Shown: piece after piece, positions 10,101 to 18,843 of the stretch
Numbering within the stretch: the first letter of the stretch is position 1
How the letters are laid out: each line of letters begins with the position of its first letter
DNA from: DATKWD01 sp963704815
GTDB taxonomy: Bacteria > Actinomycetota > Acidimicrobiia > Acidimicrobiales > Salinilacustritrichaceae
Reading direction: 5' to 3'
NCBI GenBank assembly: GCA_963704815.1
Contig: CAVPHU010000010.1
Location: forward strand, 372,001 to 436,000
Length of the DNA: 64,000 bases
The notes under the pieces: model-generated
Seen by the model: only the letters and a program-made list of their open reading frames with translations
Database searches by the model: none
Told to the model about the DNA's origin: nothing
Position numbers and translations under genes: made by a program

Positions 10101-10950
10101 CGGTGACCGCCGGGGACGACGCCGCAGGCCCGTTCGACAACACCGCCGTGGTGTCCACCCCGACCAACGAGTCGGACACCACGAACAACGACGACACCGC
10201 GCCGGTGACGATCGATCCGCTGGTCGACATCACCGTCGACAAGACGGCTCCGGCCAACGTCGATGCCGGCACCGACTTCGACTATTCGATCACGGTCACC
10301 AACAACGGCCCCTCAGCCGCCGACAACGTGACGCTGAGCGATGCGCTTCCGGGCGAGGTCAGCTTCGTGTCGGTGGCACCGGCCGGTCCCACCTGCACCG
10401 AGAACGCAGGGACGATCGACTGTGACTTCGGCACCCTGGCCAGCGGTGCCGGCGAGATCGTCACCGTCACCGTGACGGCCCAGGACGAGCCCGCCAGCTT
10501 CGACAACACGGCGGTGGTCGCCACGACGACGCCGGAGTCCGACACCACCAACAACGACGACCCGGCACCGGTCACGATCGACCCGCTCGTCGACGTCGCG
10601 GTGGCCAAGACGGCCCCGCTCACCGCGGCCGGCGGCGAGAACTTCGACTACTCGATCACGGTCACCAACAACGGTCCGTCGACGGCACTGAACGTGCAGC
10701 TCAGCGATCCGCTCCCTGCCGGCACGAGCTTCGTGAGCGTCGCCCCCGGAAGCCCGACGTGCGCCGAGGCCGCGGGAACCGTCACCTGTGATCTGGGTGC
10801 GCTGACCCCGGTCGACGTCGAGGTCATCACCGTCACCGTCACCGCGCCGCTGGTGGCCGGCGACATCGTCAACACCGCAACCGTCACCACCGACAGCCCC
10901 GACACCGACCCCGACAACGACACCGACTCGGCCACGACAACGGTGTCGGT
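3231..10950 (+). repeat. Tandem array of 21 DUF11-coding units (~369 bp each)
   Basis: Twenty-one direct repeats of about 366-372 bp encode DUF11 modules with near-identical stretches. Higher-order structure is visible. Units 9-10 and 12-13 match in order, at a DNA offset of 1,103 bp (6281 with 7384, 6658 with 7761), one base short of three 368-bp units. Units 7-8 and 15-16 share the rare ASAGSG, ASVVAGT and TFESD variants in the same order. This suggests growth by unequal recombination of multi-unit blocks. Assemblies of such arrays from short reads are often collapsed, so the copy number shown here is uncertain. Confidence 0.9.
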
Positions 10951-13900
10951 GGGTTCGATCGGCGACTTCATCTGGGACGACCTGAACGGTGACGGCGTGC
11001 AGGACGGTGGCGAGCCCGGCATCGACGGCGTGACGGTTCGCCTGCTCGACGGCGGTGGCACCGAGACCGCCACCGACGTCACCAGTGGCGGTGGCCTCTA
11101 CTCGTTCCCGAACCTCGCCGGTGGCACCTACACCGTCGAAGTGGTGACGGCCACGCTGCCGCCCAGCGTGATCAACACCGGCGACCCCGATGGCGGCTTC
11201 GACGACACCGCGATCGTCGTCCTCCCGCCGGCGACCGACGATCTCGACCAGGACTTCGGTTATCAGGTGGCCGCCGGACTCGGCGACTTCGTCTGGTACG
11301 ACCTGAACGGCGACGGCGTGCAGGACGGTGGCGAGCCCGGCATCCCCGGCGTGACCGTCCGCCTGCTCGACAGCGGTGGCACCGAGATCGACAGCCAGGT
11401 CACCGACTCGAGCGGCCTCTACCTGTTCAGCGGCCTCGGTGCCGGCACCTACACGGTGGCGGTCGACGTCAGCACCCTGCCGGGCGGACTGGTCCAGACC
11501 GGCGATCCCGACAGCACCCTCGACAGTTCGTCGACCTTGCCGCTCGCCGGGTCGGCGACGAACCTCGACCAGGACTTCGGCTACCGCGGCGACGGCTCGA
11601 TCGGTGACTTCGTCTGGTTCGACGTGAACGGCGACGGCGTGCAGGACGGCGGCGAGCCCCCGATTCCCGGCGTGCCCGTCGACCTCACCTGGGGCGGACC
11701 CAACCTCGTGGTCGGCGACGGCGACGACGTGGTGTTCACCCAGCAGATCACCGACGGGGCGGGTGGCTATCTCTTCGAGAACCTCCCTGCCGGTGAGTAC
11801 GTGGTCAACCCGACCGGCCCAGCCGGCTACGCCCTCACGACGAGCAACGACCCGTCGACGCTGGTGCTCGGCCCCGGTGCAGCCGACCTCGACCAGGACT
11901 TCGGCTACGACGGCCTGGGCTCGATCGGTGACTTCATCTGGGAAGACCTCGACGGTGACGGCGTGCAGGACGGTGGCGAGCCCGGCATCGACGGGATCAC
12001 CGTCGAACTGACCTTCGCCGGACCCGACGGCTCGTTCGGCACCCTCGACGACGTGGTGCTCACCGACGTGACCGCCGGAGGCGGCGCCTACCTCTTCGAC
12101 ACCCTGCCCCCTGGTGACTACACGGTCGACGTGATCTCGGGCGTTCCCTCGGGTCTGGTCCTGACCACGGCCAACGACCCCTCGAGCGTCACGCTCGGGG
12201 TGGCCGAGGACGACCTCGATCAGGACTTCGGCTACCAGTCGCAGGCCGACCTCGTCCTGACCAAGGACGTCGACGACGACACGCTGCTGGTCGGCGAGAC
12301 GGTGACGTGGCGGATCAACGCCACCAACCTCGGCCCGGCCACGGCGGCCGCGACCATCGAGGTCGTCGACACCGTGCCGGCCGGGCTCAGCTCGGTCGTG
12401 GCGAGCGGCACCGACTGGTCGTGCGACAACGCCGTGCCGACCCTCACCTGCACGTTCGTCGGGACGCCCGACACGCTCGCCGTCGGCGCCGCCCTGCCCG
12501 AGATCGTGCTGACGGGCACCATCGACGCAAACGCTGCGTCGCTGCTGACCAACACGGCCACGGTGACCAGCGGAACGTTCGACCCGACGCCCGACAACAA
12601 CACCGACACCAGCGACGTGAACACCTCGCCGGCCGCCGACCTGACGATCACCAAGAGCCACGCCGGCGACTTCATCGTCAGCACCCAGGGCTCGTACACG
12701 ATCGTGGTCGCCAACAACGGTCCGAGCACCTCGGTCGGGACCGCCGGTCAGCCCATCACGGTGACCGACACCCTGCCCACCGGCCTCGTGCCGACCGCAG
12801 CGTCGGGCAGCGGCTGGTCGTGTGGCATCGCCGGCCAGGACGTCACCTGCGACTTCGTCGGATCGATCCTCCTCGGTGACAGCGCCGAACCCATCACGGT
12901 CACCGTCGATGTCACCACGGCCGCCGAGAACCCGAGCGGCGAGGTCATCAACACCGCCGTCGTGACCCCGGGCCCGACCACCGATCCGGTGCTCGACAAC
13001 AACGACGACGACGATCCGACCACGATCGTGCCGTCGGCCGACATGGCGATCGTGAAGACGATCGACGCGCCGCTCGTCGTCGGCGAGATCGGCAGCTACC
13101 TGCTCTCGATCGACAACTTCGGCCCGTCCGACGCGGCCGGCCCCATCACCGTCACCGACACCCTTCCCACCGGGCTCACCTACTCCGATGGCATCGGAAC
13201 CGGCTGGATCTGCGGCGCCGTCGGTCAGGACATCACCTGCACGCTGCCGCCGGGGCTCGTCTCGGGCGGTTCGACCTCGATCGTCATCGAGGTCGGCGTC
13301 GACGCCTCGACGTCGGACCCGATCAGCAACACCGCAACGGTCGGCAGCCCGACCTTCGACCCGGATCCCGACAACAACACCTCGACGACCGAGGACCCGG
13401 TGACCCCGACCATCGACTTGGCGATCGACAAGAGCCACGCCGGTGACTTCTCGATCGGCACCACCGGCTCCTACACCCTTCTCGTCGCCAACAACGGGCC
13501 GTCGATCTCGAACGGCACCATCACCGTGACCGACACGCTGCCGGCCGGCCTCACGCCGACCACGGCGAGTGGGACCGGCTGGTTGTGCACGGTCGTCGGC
13601 CAGGACGTCACCTGCACCTTCACCGGTGCCGTCGGCGTCGGCGCCAGCCTTCCGGCCATCACCGTCGACGCCACCGTCGGCCTCGCTGCCTTCCCGCAGG
13701 TCATCAACTCGGCGACGGTCACCCCGCCGCCGGCTGCCAACGAGGTGATCGTCGACAACAACACCGACGACGACCCGACCGACATCCTGCCCCTGGCCGA
13801 CCTGACCATCGACAAGAGCCACGTCGGCGACTTCACCGTCGGGCAGAACGGCACCTACACCCTCGAGGTCACCAACCTGGGCCCGACGGTCGACCCGGGC

Positions 13901-15094
13901 CCGATCACGATCACCGACGATCTGCCGCTCGACCTCGGCTTCGTGTCGGGAACGGGCGCCGGCTGGACCTGCGACGCCGCCGGCCAGTTGGTGACCTGCA
14001 CCAACCCGGGCCCGCTGGCCGTCGACGCCTCGACCTCGGTCGACCTCACCGTCAGCATCGGTGCGGCCACCCCCGATTCGATCGTGAACAGCGCCACCGT
14101 CTCGTCACCCACCGACGACCCGGACCCGAACAACAACGACGACTCGGACCCGACCACCATCATCCCGGTCGCCGACCTCGAGATCGTGAAGTCCCACGTC
14201 GGGGACTTCGTGGTCGGCACGCCCGGCACCTGGACGTTGAACGTCACCAACAACGGCCCGTCGACCTCGCGGGGCCCGATCACCGTGACCGACACCCTGC
14301 CCGACGGGGTCACCCCGCTCTCGGCCGACGGGACCGGGTGGGTCTGCGACGTCACCGACCAGGACGTCAGCTGTGTGTTCGCCGGTGACCTGCTGATCGA
14401 CGACTCGACGTCGATCGACATCGAGGTGGCGCTGGCCGACCTCGCCGTCGGTGACATCGTGAACACCGGTGACGTGTCGGGCACCACGCTCGATCCGAAC
14501 CCCGACAACGACACCGACGACGATCCGGCGACGGTCGCTCCCGACGTCGACCTCGGGGTCACCAAGGCGCTGCAGACGGTGCTGACCCAGGGTGTCGAGG
14601 CCGAGTGGCTCATCACCGTGTCGAGCAACGGCACCAGCCCGGCGGCCGGCCCGATCACCGTGGTCGACCAACTGCCGGCCGGCCTGACGTTCACATCGGG
14701 TGGTGGCAACGGCTGGACGTGCACGGTCGACGGCCAGACGGTGACGTGTGTCCTCGAGGACTCGCTGGCTCCCGGGGCGACCTCGTCGTTCTCGATCTTC
14801 ACGCTCGTCGGTGCCGACGCCATCGGCGAGATCGAGAACAGCGTCTCGGTGTCCAACGACCAGTTCGAGACCACGCTCGAGAACAACGCCGACAGCGCCG
14901 GCGGCACGGTGATCGCCCAGATGGTGCCGCTCGCGCCGCCGACGCAGTTCAGCCAGAACCCGCAGCTGCCCAAGACCGGTGCCGACTACGTGGAGGAAGG
15001 CGTGACCATCGGTCTCACCCTCCTCGGCTTCGGCATGGTGCTGATGGCCATGGCCTGGATCGAGCGCCGCCGCCGGGAGGCTGCAACCGCCTAG
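7079..15094 (+). CDS. Giant DUF11 surface protein, C-terminal segment with LPKTG anchor
   Basis: This is the C-terminal 2,670 residues of the giant surface protein; homologous sequence begins at about 7115 (CDFGSL). It holds repeats 12-21 of the DUF11 array, then four SdrD-B-like modules from 10951, each opening GDFxWxDLNGDGVQDGGEP, a calcium-binding-type motif. Seven more diverged DUF11-like modules follow from 12244. The C-terminus is a textbook wall-sorting signal: LPKTG (14966-14980), a hydrophobic helix and a basic tail (ERRRRE). A sortase should therefore anchor it to peptidoglycan or another envelope component; no sortase gene is in the window. Repaired, the gene would encode about 4,500 residues, long enough for a fibrous adhesin or stalk. 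That role is inferred from architecture. Confidence 0.85.
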   Translation: MYRDDGNGLCDFGSLASGASEVVTVTVTAQDDPVGPFDNTATVATSTPESDDTNNDDTAPVTIDPLADVTVTKTAPGNVDAGSDFDYTITVTNNGPSTADDVTLSDPLPSEVGFVSVSPTPDCGELAGTIGCGLGSLAPGGSVVVTVTVTAQDDPVGPFDNTATVATSTPESDDTNNDDTAPVTIDPLADVTVTKTAPGNVDAGSDFDYSITVTNNGPSTAADVTLSDPLPGEVSFVSVAPAGPTCTEAAGTIDCDFGTLASGASEVVTVTVTAQDDPAGPFDNTATVATSTPESDSTNNDDSAPVTIDPLVDVTVTKTAPANVDAGADFDYSITVTNNGPSTAADVTLSDPLPGEVSFVSVAPAGPTCTEAAGTIDCDFGSLASGASEVVTVTVTAQDDPVGPFDNTATVATSTPESDTTNNDDSAPVTIDPLVDITVTKTAPASAGSGSDFDYSITVTNNGPSTAADVTLSDPLPGEVSFVSVAPAGPTCTETSGTIDCDFGSLANGASQVVTVTVTAQVTPTGPFDNTATVATTTPESDTTNNDDTAPVTITPIADVTVTKTAPASVVAGTEFDYSITVTNNGPATADDVTLSDPLPGEVSFVSVSPAGPTCTETTGTIDCDFGSLASGASEVVTLTVTAQDEAAPSFDNTATVATSTFESDDTNNDDTAPVVITPISDVTVTKTAPANVDAGSDFDYTITVTNNGPSTADSVTLSDPLPGQVSFVSVAPGNPTCGELGGTVACDFGSLASGASEIVTVTVTAQDEGAPSFDNTATVATTTPESDTTNNDDTAPVVIDPITDVTVTKTAPGNVDAGSDFDYTITVTNNGPSTADDVTLSDPLPGEVAFVSVSPAGPTCTEAAGTIDCDFGSLATGASEIVTVTVTAQNDPADFDNTATVATSTPESDDTNNDDTAPVSIGGIVDITVTKTAPANVDAGTDFDYTITVTNNGPSTADAVELTDSLPAEVSFVSVAPGNPTCGELGGTVVCDFGAMANGQSEIVTVTVTAGDDAAGPFDNTAVVSTPTNESDTTNNDDTAPVTIDPLVDITVDKTAPANVDAGTDFDYSITVTNNGPSAADNVTLSDALPGEVSFVSVAPAGPTCTENAGTIDCDFGTLASGAGEIVTVTVTAQDEPASFDNTAVVATTTPESDTTNNDDPAPVTIDPLVDVAVAKTAPLTAAGGENFDYSITVTNNGPSTALNVQLSDPLPAGTSFVSVAPGSPTCAEAAGTVTCDLGALTPVDVEVITVTVTAPLVAGDIVNTATVTTDSPDTDPDNDTDSATTTVSVGSIGDFIWDDLNGDGVQDGGEPGIDGVTVRLLDGGGTETATDVTSGGGLYSFPNLAGGTYTVEVVTATLPPSVINTGDPDGGFDDTAIVVLPPATDDLDQDFGYQVAAGLGDFVWYDLNGDGVQDGGEPGIPGVTVRLLDSGGTEIDSQVTDSSGLYLFSGLGAGTYTVAVDVSTLPGGLVQTGDPDSTLDSSSTLPLAGSATNLDQDFGYRGDGSIGDFVWFDVNGDGVQDGGEPPIPGVPVDLTWGGPNLVVGDGDDVVFTQQITDGAGGYLFENLPAGEYVVNPTGPAGYALTTSNDPSTLVLGPGAADLDQDFGYDGLGSIGDFIWEDLDGDGVQDGGEPGIDGITVELTFAGPDGSFGTLDDVVLTDVTAGGGAYLFDTLPPGDYTVDVISGVPSGLVLTTANDPSSVTLGVAEDDLDQDFGYQSQADLVLTKDVDDDTLLVGETVTWRINATNLGPATAAATIEVVDTVPAGLSSVVASGTDWSCDNAVPTLTCTFVGTPDTLAVGAALPEIVLTGTIDANAASLLTNTATVTSGTFDPTPDNNTDTSDVNTSPAADLTITKSHAGDFIVSTQGSYTIVVANNGPSTSVGTAGQPITVTDTLPTGLVPTAASGSGWSCGIAGQDVTCDFVGSILLGDSAEPITVTVDVTTAAENPSGEVINTAVVTPGPTTDPVLDNNDDDDPTTIVPSADMAIVKTIDAPLVVGEIGSYLLSIDNFGPSDAAGPITVTDTLPTGLTYSDGIGTGWICGAVGQDITCTLPPGLVSGGSTSIVIEVGVDASTSDPISNTATVGSPTFDPDPDNNTSTTEDPVTPTIDLAIDKSHAGDFSIGTTGSYTLLVANNGPSISNGTITVTDTLPAGLTPTTASGTGWLCTVVGQDVTCTFTGAVGVGASLPAITVDATVGLAAFPQVINSATVTPPPAANEVIVDNNTDDDPTDILPLADLTIDKSHVGDFTVGQNGTYTLEVTNLGPTVDPGPITITDDLPLDLGFVSGTGAGWTCDAAGQLVTCTNPGPLAVDASTSVDLTVSIGAATPDSIVNSATVSSPTDDPDPNNNDDSDPTTIIPVADLEIVKSHVGDFVVGTPGTWTLNVTNNGPSTSRGPITVTDTLPDGVTPLSADGTGWVCDVTDQDVSCVFAGDLLIDDSTSIDIEVALADLAVGDIVNTGDVSGTTLDPNPDNDTDDDPATVAPDVDLGVTKALQTVLTQGVEAEWLITVSSNGTSPAAGPITVVDQLPAGLTFTSGGGNGWTCTVDGQTVTCVLEDSLAPGATSSFSIFTLVGADAIGEIENSVSVSNDQFETTLENNADSAGGTVIAQMVPLAPPTQFSQNPQLPKTGADYVEEGVTIGLTLLGFGMVLMAMAWIERRRREAATA

Positions 15095-15127
15095 AGCGGC
15101 ACGCGTTCGGCACTGGTTGTCGCCGTT

Positions 15128-15860
15128 TCAGCTGACGGCGAGCACCGCGGCCACGATCAGGCCCATCACCACGAGCAGTATCACCACCGCGACCAGCGCG
15201 AGGCCGCGAGATTTCGTGTTGGCGCGGCTGACGGCGTCGTGGGCAGCCCGTTCCCACTGCGCGGCGGCTTCGGGACCTTCGGCGGCGACCGCGGCGCCGC
15301 CGTGTGTCGTAGGCCGCGATCAGGCGTGCGGCCACCAACACCAGGTCGTCGAGGACCTGGCCCAGTTCTTCCGGCGTGGGTGGCGTGGCCGAGCCCGCGA
15401 GGCCCGGGGTGCTCCTGCCCGCGGCGATGCTCACCCAACCGTCGGAAGCATCGAGCGACGTGTCGCGACCGTTCCAGCGCCGGTCGATCATCGCCCGCAC
15501 TTCGGCGTCGAACGCGGCGGACACCACCTCCGACGGGATGGCCGCCGCGATGTAGCGGTCGTCGAAGACCGGATCGCCGGTGGTGGCCGTCGGCCCGAAG
15601 ATCGAGCTGCCCTTCCGTGACCAGACGTAGGTGCGGATCGGCCGATCGCCGAGCGACAGACCCAGCCGCAACGTCGAACCCGGGGGAGCGGTGCCCGACC
15701 TGATGCGACCGAGCCAGCTGGCCCTGAGCCGGTGGCCCCGGTAGGTCCCTTCGAGGACATCGAAGGCAGAAACGGATGCAGGGCCCTGCTGCAACGGCCC
15801 GGCCAGTCGCTCGAGTTCGGCGACGGTCCCGCCCCAGAATCCCCGATCGATCGACGACAC
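15128..15860 (-). pseudogene. Tail-anchored membrane protein of unknown function, frameshifted
   Basis: Read from GTG 15860, the protein starts VSSIDRGFWGG and runs in frame to LIAAYD at about 15310. The frame then turns into Arg-rich nonsense. Dropping one base in the CACAC run at 15302-15308 restores a convincing continuation (GGAAVAAEGPEAAAQWERAA). That continuation leads to a C-terminal membrane helix (LALVAVVILLVVMGLIVAAV) and a stop at 15128. The repaired protein is about 243 residues, mostly cytoplasmic with one C-terminal anchor. I recognise no family. A single-base insertion in a dinucleotide run could be an assembly error or a real mutation. It converges on the giant gene, with only 33 bp between the stops. 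Confidence 0.6.
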
Positions 15861-16117
15861 GTCAGGGTTGTACCACCTCGCCGGGCCGGTTGCCGCCCGA
15901 CCGGGCCGACACCCGACGTTGCCGACGACGAGGCCGACACCGACCGGACCATCCCGGTGTTCGTCGCCGGCAAGGCCTGAATCCCCGGCCCGTTCCAACT
16001 CCGACCGAGCGGACCACGGGGCTCGTGGCGATTCCCAGGTCTGCCAGACGCGGTCTGGCGGATCTGGCAGCGCGATCTTGCGCCCTGTCATCGGAACCCG
16101 AACCGAGGAGACATCCG

Positions 16118-16939
16118 ATGACGATTGCCACCACCACCCGCGATGCGGCCGACACCAAGGCGGACTGGGAGGTCGCCGGCGAGGCCTGGTCGCATGCAGC
16201 AGCCGACTGGGCCTACGTCTTCGAGCCCTATGCCCGTGATGCCGTCGAGGAGGTGTTCCGGGCCACCGGCGTCAGCGAAGACACCCGCCTGCTCGACGTC
16301 GCCTGCGGCGCAGGTCTGGCCCTCGGCCGCGCCGCACGACTGGGTGCCGACACTGCCGGTCTCGACGCGGCTCGCGGGTTGCTCGAGATCGCCGAGCGAC
16401 GGGCACCGGCCAGCGAGTTGGTCCACGGCACCATGTTCGAGCTTCCCTGGGCCGACGACCGTTTCGACGTGGTCGTGGCCTTCAACGGCATCTGGGGAGG
16501 GTGCGAGGCCGCCATCGCCGAGATCGCCCGCGTGTGCCGCCCCGGCGGCCGAATCGGGATCACCTTCTGGGGGAGTCCCGATCGTCTCGACCTCCTCGGC
16601 TACTTCATCGCCCTCGGAGCGGCCGACGACGAGACGGCGTCCGAGATCACCTCGTTGGCGACCATCAGCGATCCGGGGGTGGCCGAAGACATGTTGTCGG
16701 CGTCCGGGTTCGAGTCGATTCGACGAGGAACCACCACGGCCATCCTCGAACTGGCCGACGACGACTCGGCGTGGCGCGCGCTGCGATCGCCGGGACTCGC
16801 TCTGCCCGCGCTGGAGCGGATCGGCGAGGACGAGCTGCGGGCCCGGGTGTTGGCGGCCATCGAGCCGTTTCGCGCACCCGACGGCAGCCATCGGCTCGCC
16901 AACGAACTGATCCACGTGGTCGCCCAGAAGGCGTCGTGA
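16118..16939 (+). CDS. SAM-dependent class I methyltransferase
   Basis: A 273-residue Methyltransf_11-type enzyme. Motif I is LLDVACGAGLALGRAA (about residues 60-75), followed by an acidic residue in AGLDAARG, a motif II-like FDVVVAFNGIWG, and a post-motif CRPGGRIGITFWG. These are the usual SAM-binding elements. ATG 16118 is preceded by GAGGAG 8 bp upstream, which fixes the start against longer upstream extensions of the frame. The C-terminal half resembles proteins that methylate small molecules, but nothing shows the acceptor. The next gene follows closely on the same strand. Confidence 0.85.
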   Translation: MTIATTTRDAADTKADWEVAGEAWSHAAADWAYVFEPYARDAVEEVFRATGVSEDTRLLDVACGAGLALGRAARLGADTAGLDAARGLLEIAERRAPASELVHGTMFELPWADDRFDVVVAFNGIWGGCEAAIAEIARVCRPGGRIGITFWGSPDRLDLLGYFIALGAADDETASEITSLATISDPGVAEDMLSASGFESIRRGTTTAILELADDDSAWRALRSPGLALPALERIGEDELRARVLAAIEPFRAPDGSHRLANELIHVVAQKAS

Positions 16940-16995
16940 CGGCGGCCCTACCCGCAGTGGTGGCGATCAGCGACTTCACGACGACCCGACCCGGT

Positions 16996-17001
16996 TACGT
17001 T
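16996..17001 (+). promoter_or_regulatory. -10 element, leaderless promoter of hydrolase-cyclase gene
   Basis: TACGTT is followed by six bases and then ATG 17008. It argues for 17008 over the alternative GTG 16936, which overlaps the methyltransferase stop codon. Confidence 0.5.
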
Positions 17002-17007
17002 GACGTC

Positions 17008-18843
17008 ATGGAGCAGCATGTCGACACCTGCTTCGGCCCTCACGGCGAGGGCATCGCCTACGCCACGGTCGGCGAAGGGCCGGTCTTGTTGCTCGCGGCG
17101 TGGTGGACGAGTCACCTCGAACTCGACTGGCAGAACCGAGAGTTCCGGTCGTTCATCGAGGCACTGGCCGAGAACCACACGGTCGTGCGGTACGACCGGC
17201 CGGGGGTCGGGATGAGCGAGCGGGTCGATCGTCCCTTCGACCTCGACACCGAGGCCGGCTACCTCGAAGCGGTCGCCGAAGCGACCGGGAGCTCGCAGGT
17301 CGACGTGTTGGGCATCTCGTGTGGCGGGCCGCCGACGGTGATGCTGGCCAGTCGCCGGCCGGATCTCGTCAGGCGGCTGGTGTTCTTCGGGAGCTACGCC
17401 TGCGGGCCAGCGATTGCCGACGAACCCACCCGTGACGCGCTCCTCACGCTCGTCGGAGCGAACTGGGGGCTGGGAAGCCAGGCATTCACGGGGATCTTCC
17501 TGCCCGATGCCGATGCGCTCGCCGCCCGGCGGTTCACCTCGTCACAGCGGCACACGACCACTGCCGAGGTGGCGACCGCGCTGCTCGACCTGACCTTCGA
17601 CATGGACGTGTCCGACATCGCCGGCGACCTCGAGCAGCCGGCCCTGGTGCTGCATCGCCGGCGGGATGGAGCCGTCGCCGCCCACCTCGGCGAAGATCTG
17701 GCCCAACGGATCCCCGGGGCGACGTTCCAGGCCCTCGAGGGCCGGTCGCATCCTCCCTGGGCCGAACACGCCAACGAGATCACCGCGGCGATCGAGTCGT
17801 TCCTCACCGACGGTAAGGCCGCCCAGCCGGTCACCCGGAAGCTCACCAGCGTGGTGTTCCTCGACATCGTCGATTCGACGTCGACCATGGCCGAGATGGG
17901 CGACGACGGATGGCGACGACGTCTCGACGATCTGCACCGCTCGATCAGCGAGGAGGCGTCGGTTCGGGGTGGTGCCGTTGTCAAGGACACCGGCGACGGA
18001 GCGATGCTCACGTTCGACCTGCCGGGTGAGGCGATCGCGTTCGCCGATGCGGTCCGCGCCCGGGCCGCGACGCTCGATCTCGGGATCCGCGTCGGGGTGC
18101 ACACAGGCGAGGTCGAACTGCGGGGCGACGACATCACCGGGCGCACCGTCGTCGTCGCCTCCCGCCTCTGCGATCTCGCCCCGGCCGCGGCCATCTTCGT
18201 CAGCTCGACGACGGTCGACCTGGTGTCGGGGCGGGGCATCGCGACCGCAACGGTCGGCGTGCGCGACCTGAAGGGCCTGCCCGACCCGGTGCTGGTGTTC
18301 GAGGCCGAACCGATGCCGGCGGCGCAGGGCGCGGGCGACGCGCCGTCGTTCGATCGGCGAGGAGAGATGTGGCAGATCGCCTTCGAAGGCGACGACACGA
18401 CGGTGCGCCACAGCAAGGGGATCGCCGACCTGGCAACGCTGTGTAGTGCTCCTGGAGTCGAGGTCGATGTCGTGACCCTCATGGACGGCCCCGGTGCGCC
18501 CGCTCGCTCGACCGGCGCGGATGTGCTCGACCGGCAGGCCATCGAGGCCTACCGGTCTCGTCTCGGTGAGCTCGAGGACGCGCTCGACGAAGCCGACCTG
18601 GCCGGCGACACCGACCTGTCACGCGAGTTGGACGAAGAACGCGGAGCCATCATCCAGCAACTCCGGGCAGCGACCGGTCTCGGCCAGCGGAGCCGCCGCC
18701 TGGGCGACGACGTCGAGCGGGCCCGCAAGGCGGTCTCGGGCCGCATCCGCGATGCCATCGGCAAGATCGGCGACGCCAATCCGCCGCTCGGGGCCCACTT
18801 GGCAGAGCACGTCACCACGGGCCGGGTCTGCCGCTACCGGTAG
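17008..18843 (+). CDS. Alpha/beta-hydrolase fused to class III nucleotide cyclase
   Basis: A 611-residue multidomain protein. Residues about 15-275 form an alpha/beta-hydrolase fold, but the nucleophile elbow reads GISCGG, so cysteine replaces serine as in some dienelactone-hydrolase-like or sensory forms. Residues about 285-435 are a class III adenylate/guanylate cyclase domain (VVFLDIVDST with two metal-binding Asp, then KDTGDGAML and GVHTGEVE). The last 150 residues contain GEMWQIAFEG and HSKGIADLA followed by a charged coiled-coil-like region, a tail seen on actinobacterial signalling ATPases and cyclases. The likely product is cAMP or cGMP in response to a ligand bound by the hydrolase-like domain; that coupling is inferred. 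No membrane segment. Confidence 0.85.
   Translation: MEQHVDTCFGPHGEGIAYATVGEGPVLLLAAWWTSHLELDWQNREFRSFIEALAENHTVVRYDRPGVGMSERVDRPFDLDTEAGYLEAVAEATGSSQVDVLGISCGGPPTVMLASRRPDLVRRLVFFGSYACGPAIADEPTRDALLTLVGANWGLGSQAFTGIFLPDADALAARRFTSSQRHTTTAEVATALLDLTFDMDVSDIAGDLEQPALVLHRRRDGAVAAHLGEDLAQRIPGATFQALEGRSHPPWAEHANEITAAIESFLTDGKAAQPVTRKLTSVVFLDIVDSTSTMAEMGDDGWRRRLDDLHRSISEEASVRGGAVVKDTGDGAMLTFDLPGEAIAFADAVRARAATLDLGIRVGVHTGEVELRGDDITGRTVVVASRLCDLAPAAAIFVSSTTVDLVSGRGIATATVGVRDLKGLPDPVLVFEAEPMPAAQGAGDAPSFDRRGEMWQIAFEGDDTTVRHSKGIADLATLCSAPGVEVDVVTLMDGPGAPARSTGADVLDRQAIEAYRSRLGELEDALDEADLAGDTDLSRELDEERGAIIQQLRAATGLGQRSRRLGDDVERARKAVSGRIRDAIGKIGDANPPLGAHLAEHVTTGRVCRYR

Noticed and set aside
3231..10950. 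CRISPR-like or satellite array
   Set aside because: The units are about 369 bp, fully coding and without spacers; there are no cas genes.
10313..13822. A 1,169-codon open frame on the minus strand inside the giant gene
   Set aside because: It is the antisense shadow of a repetitive GC-rich gene. The product is Arg/Gly/Asp-rich low complexity without domains, and the plus strand has clear DUF11 and SdrD-B modules.
16936..17008. GTG 16936 as the start of the hydrolase-cyclase gene
   Set aside because: It overlaps the methyltransferase stop, which is possible, but the -10 at 16996 and the position of the domain favour ATG 17008.
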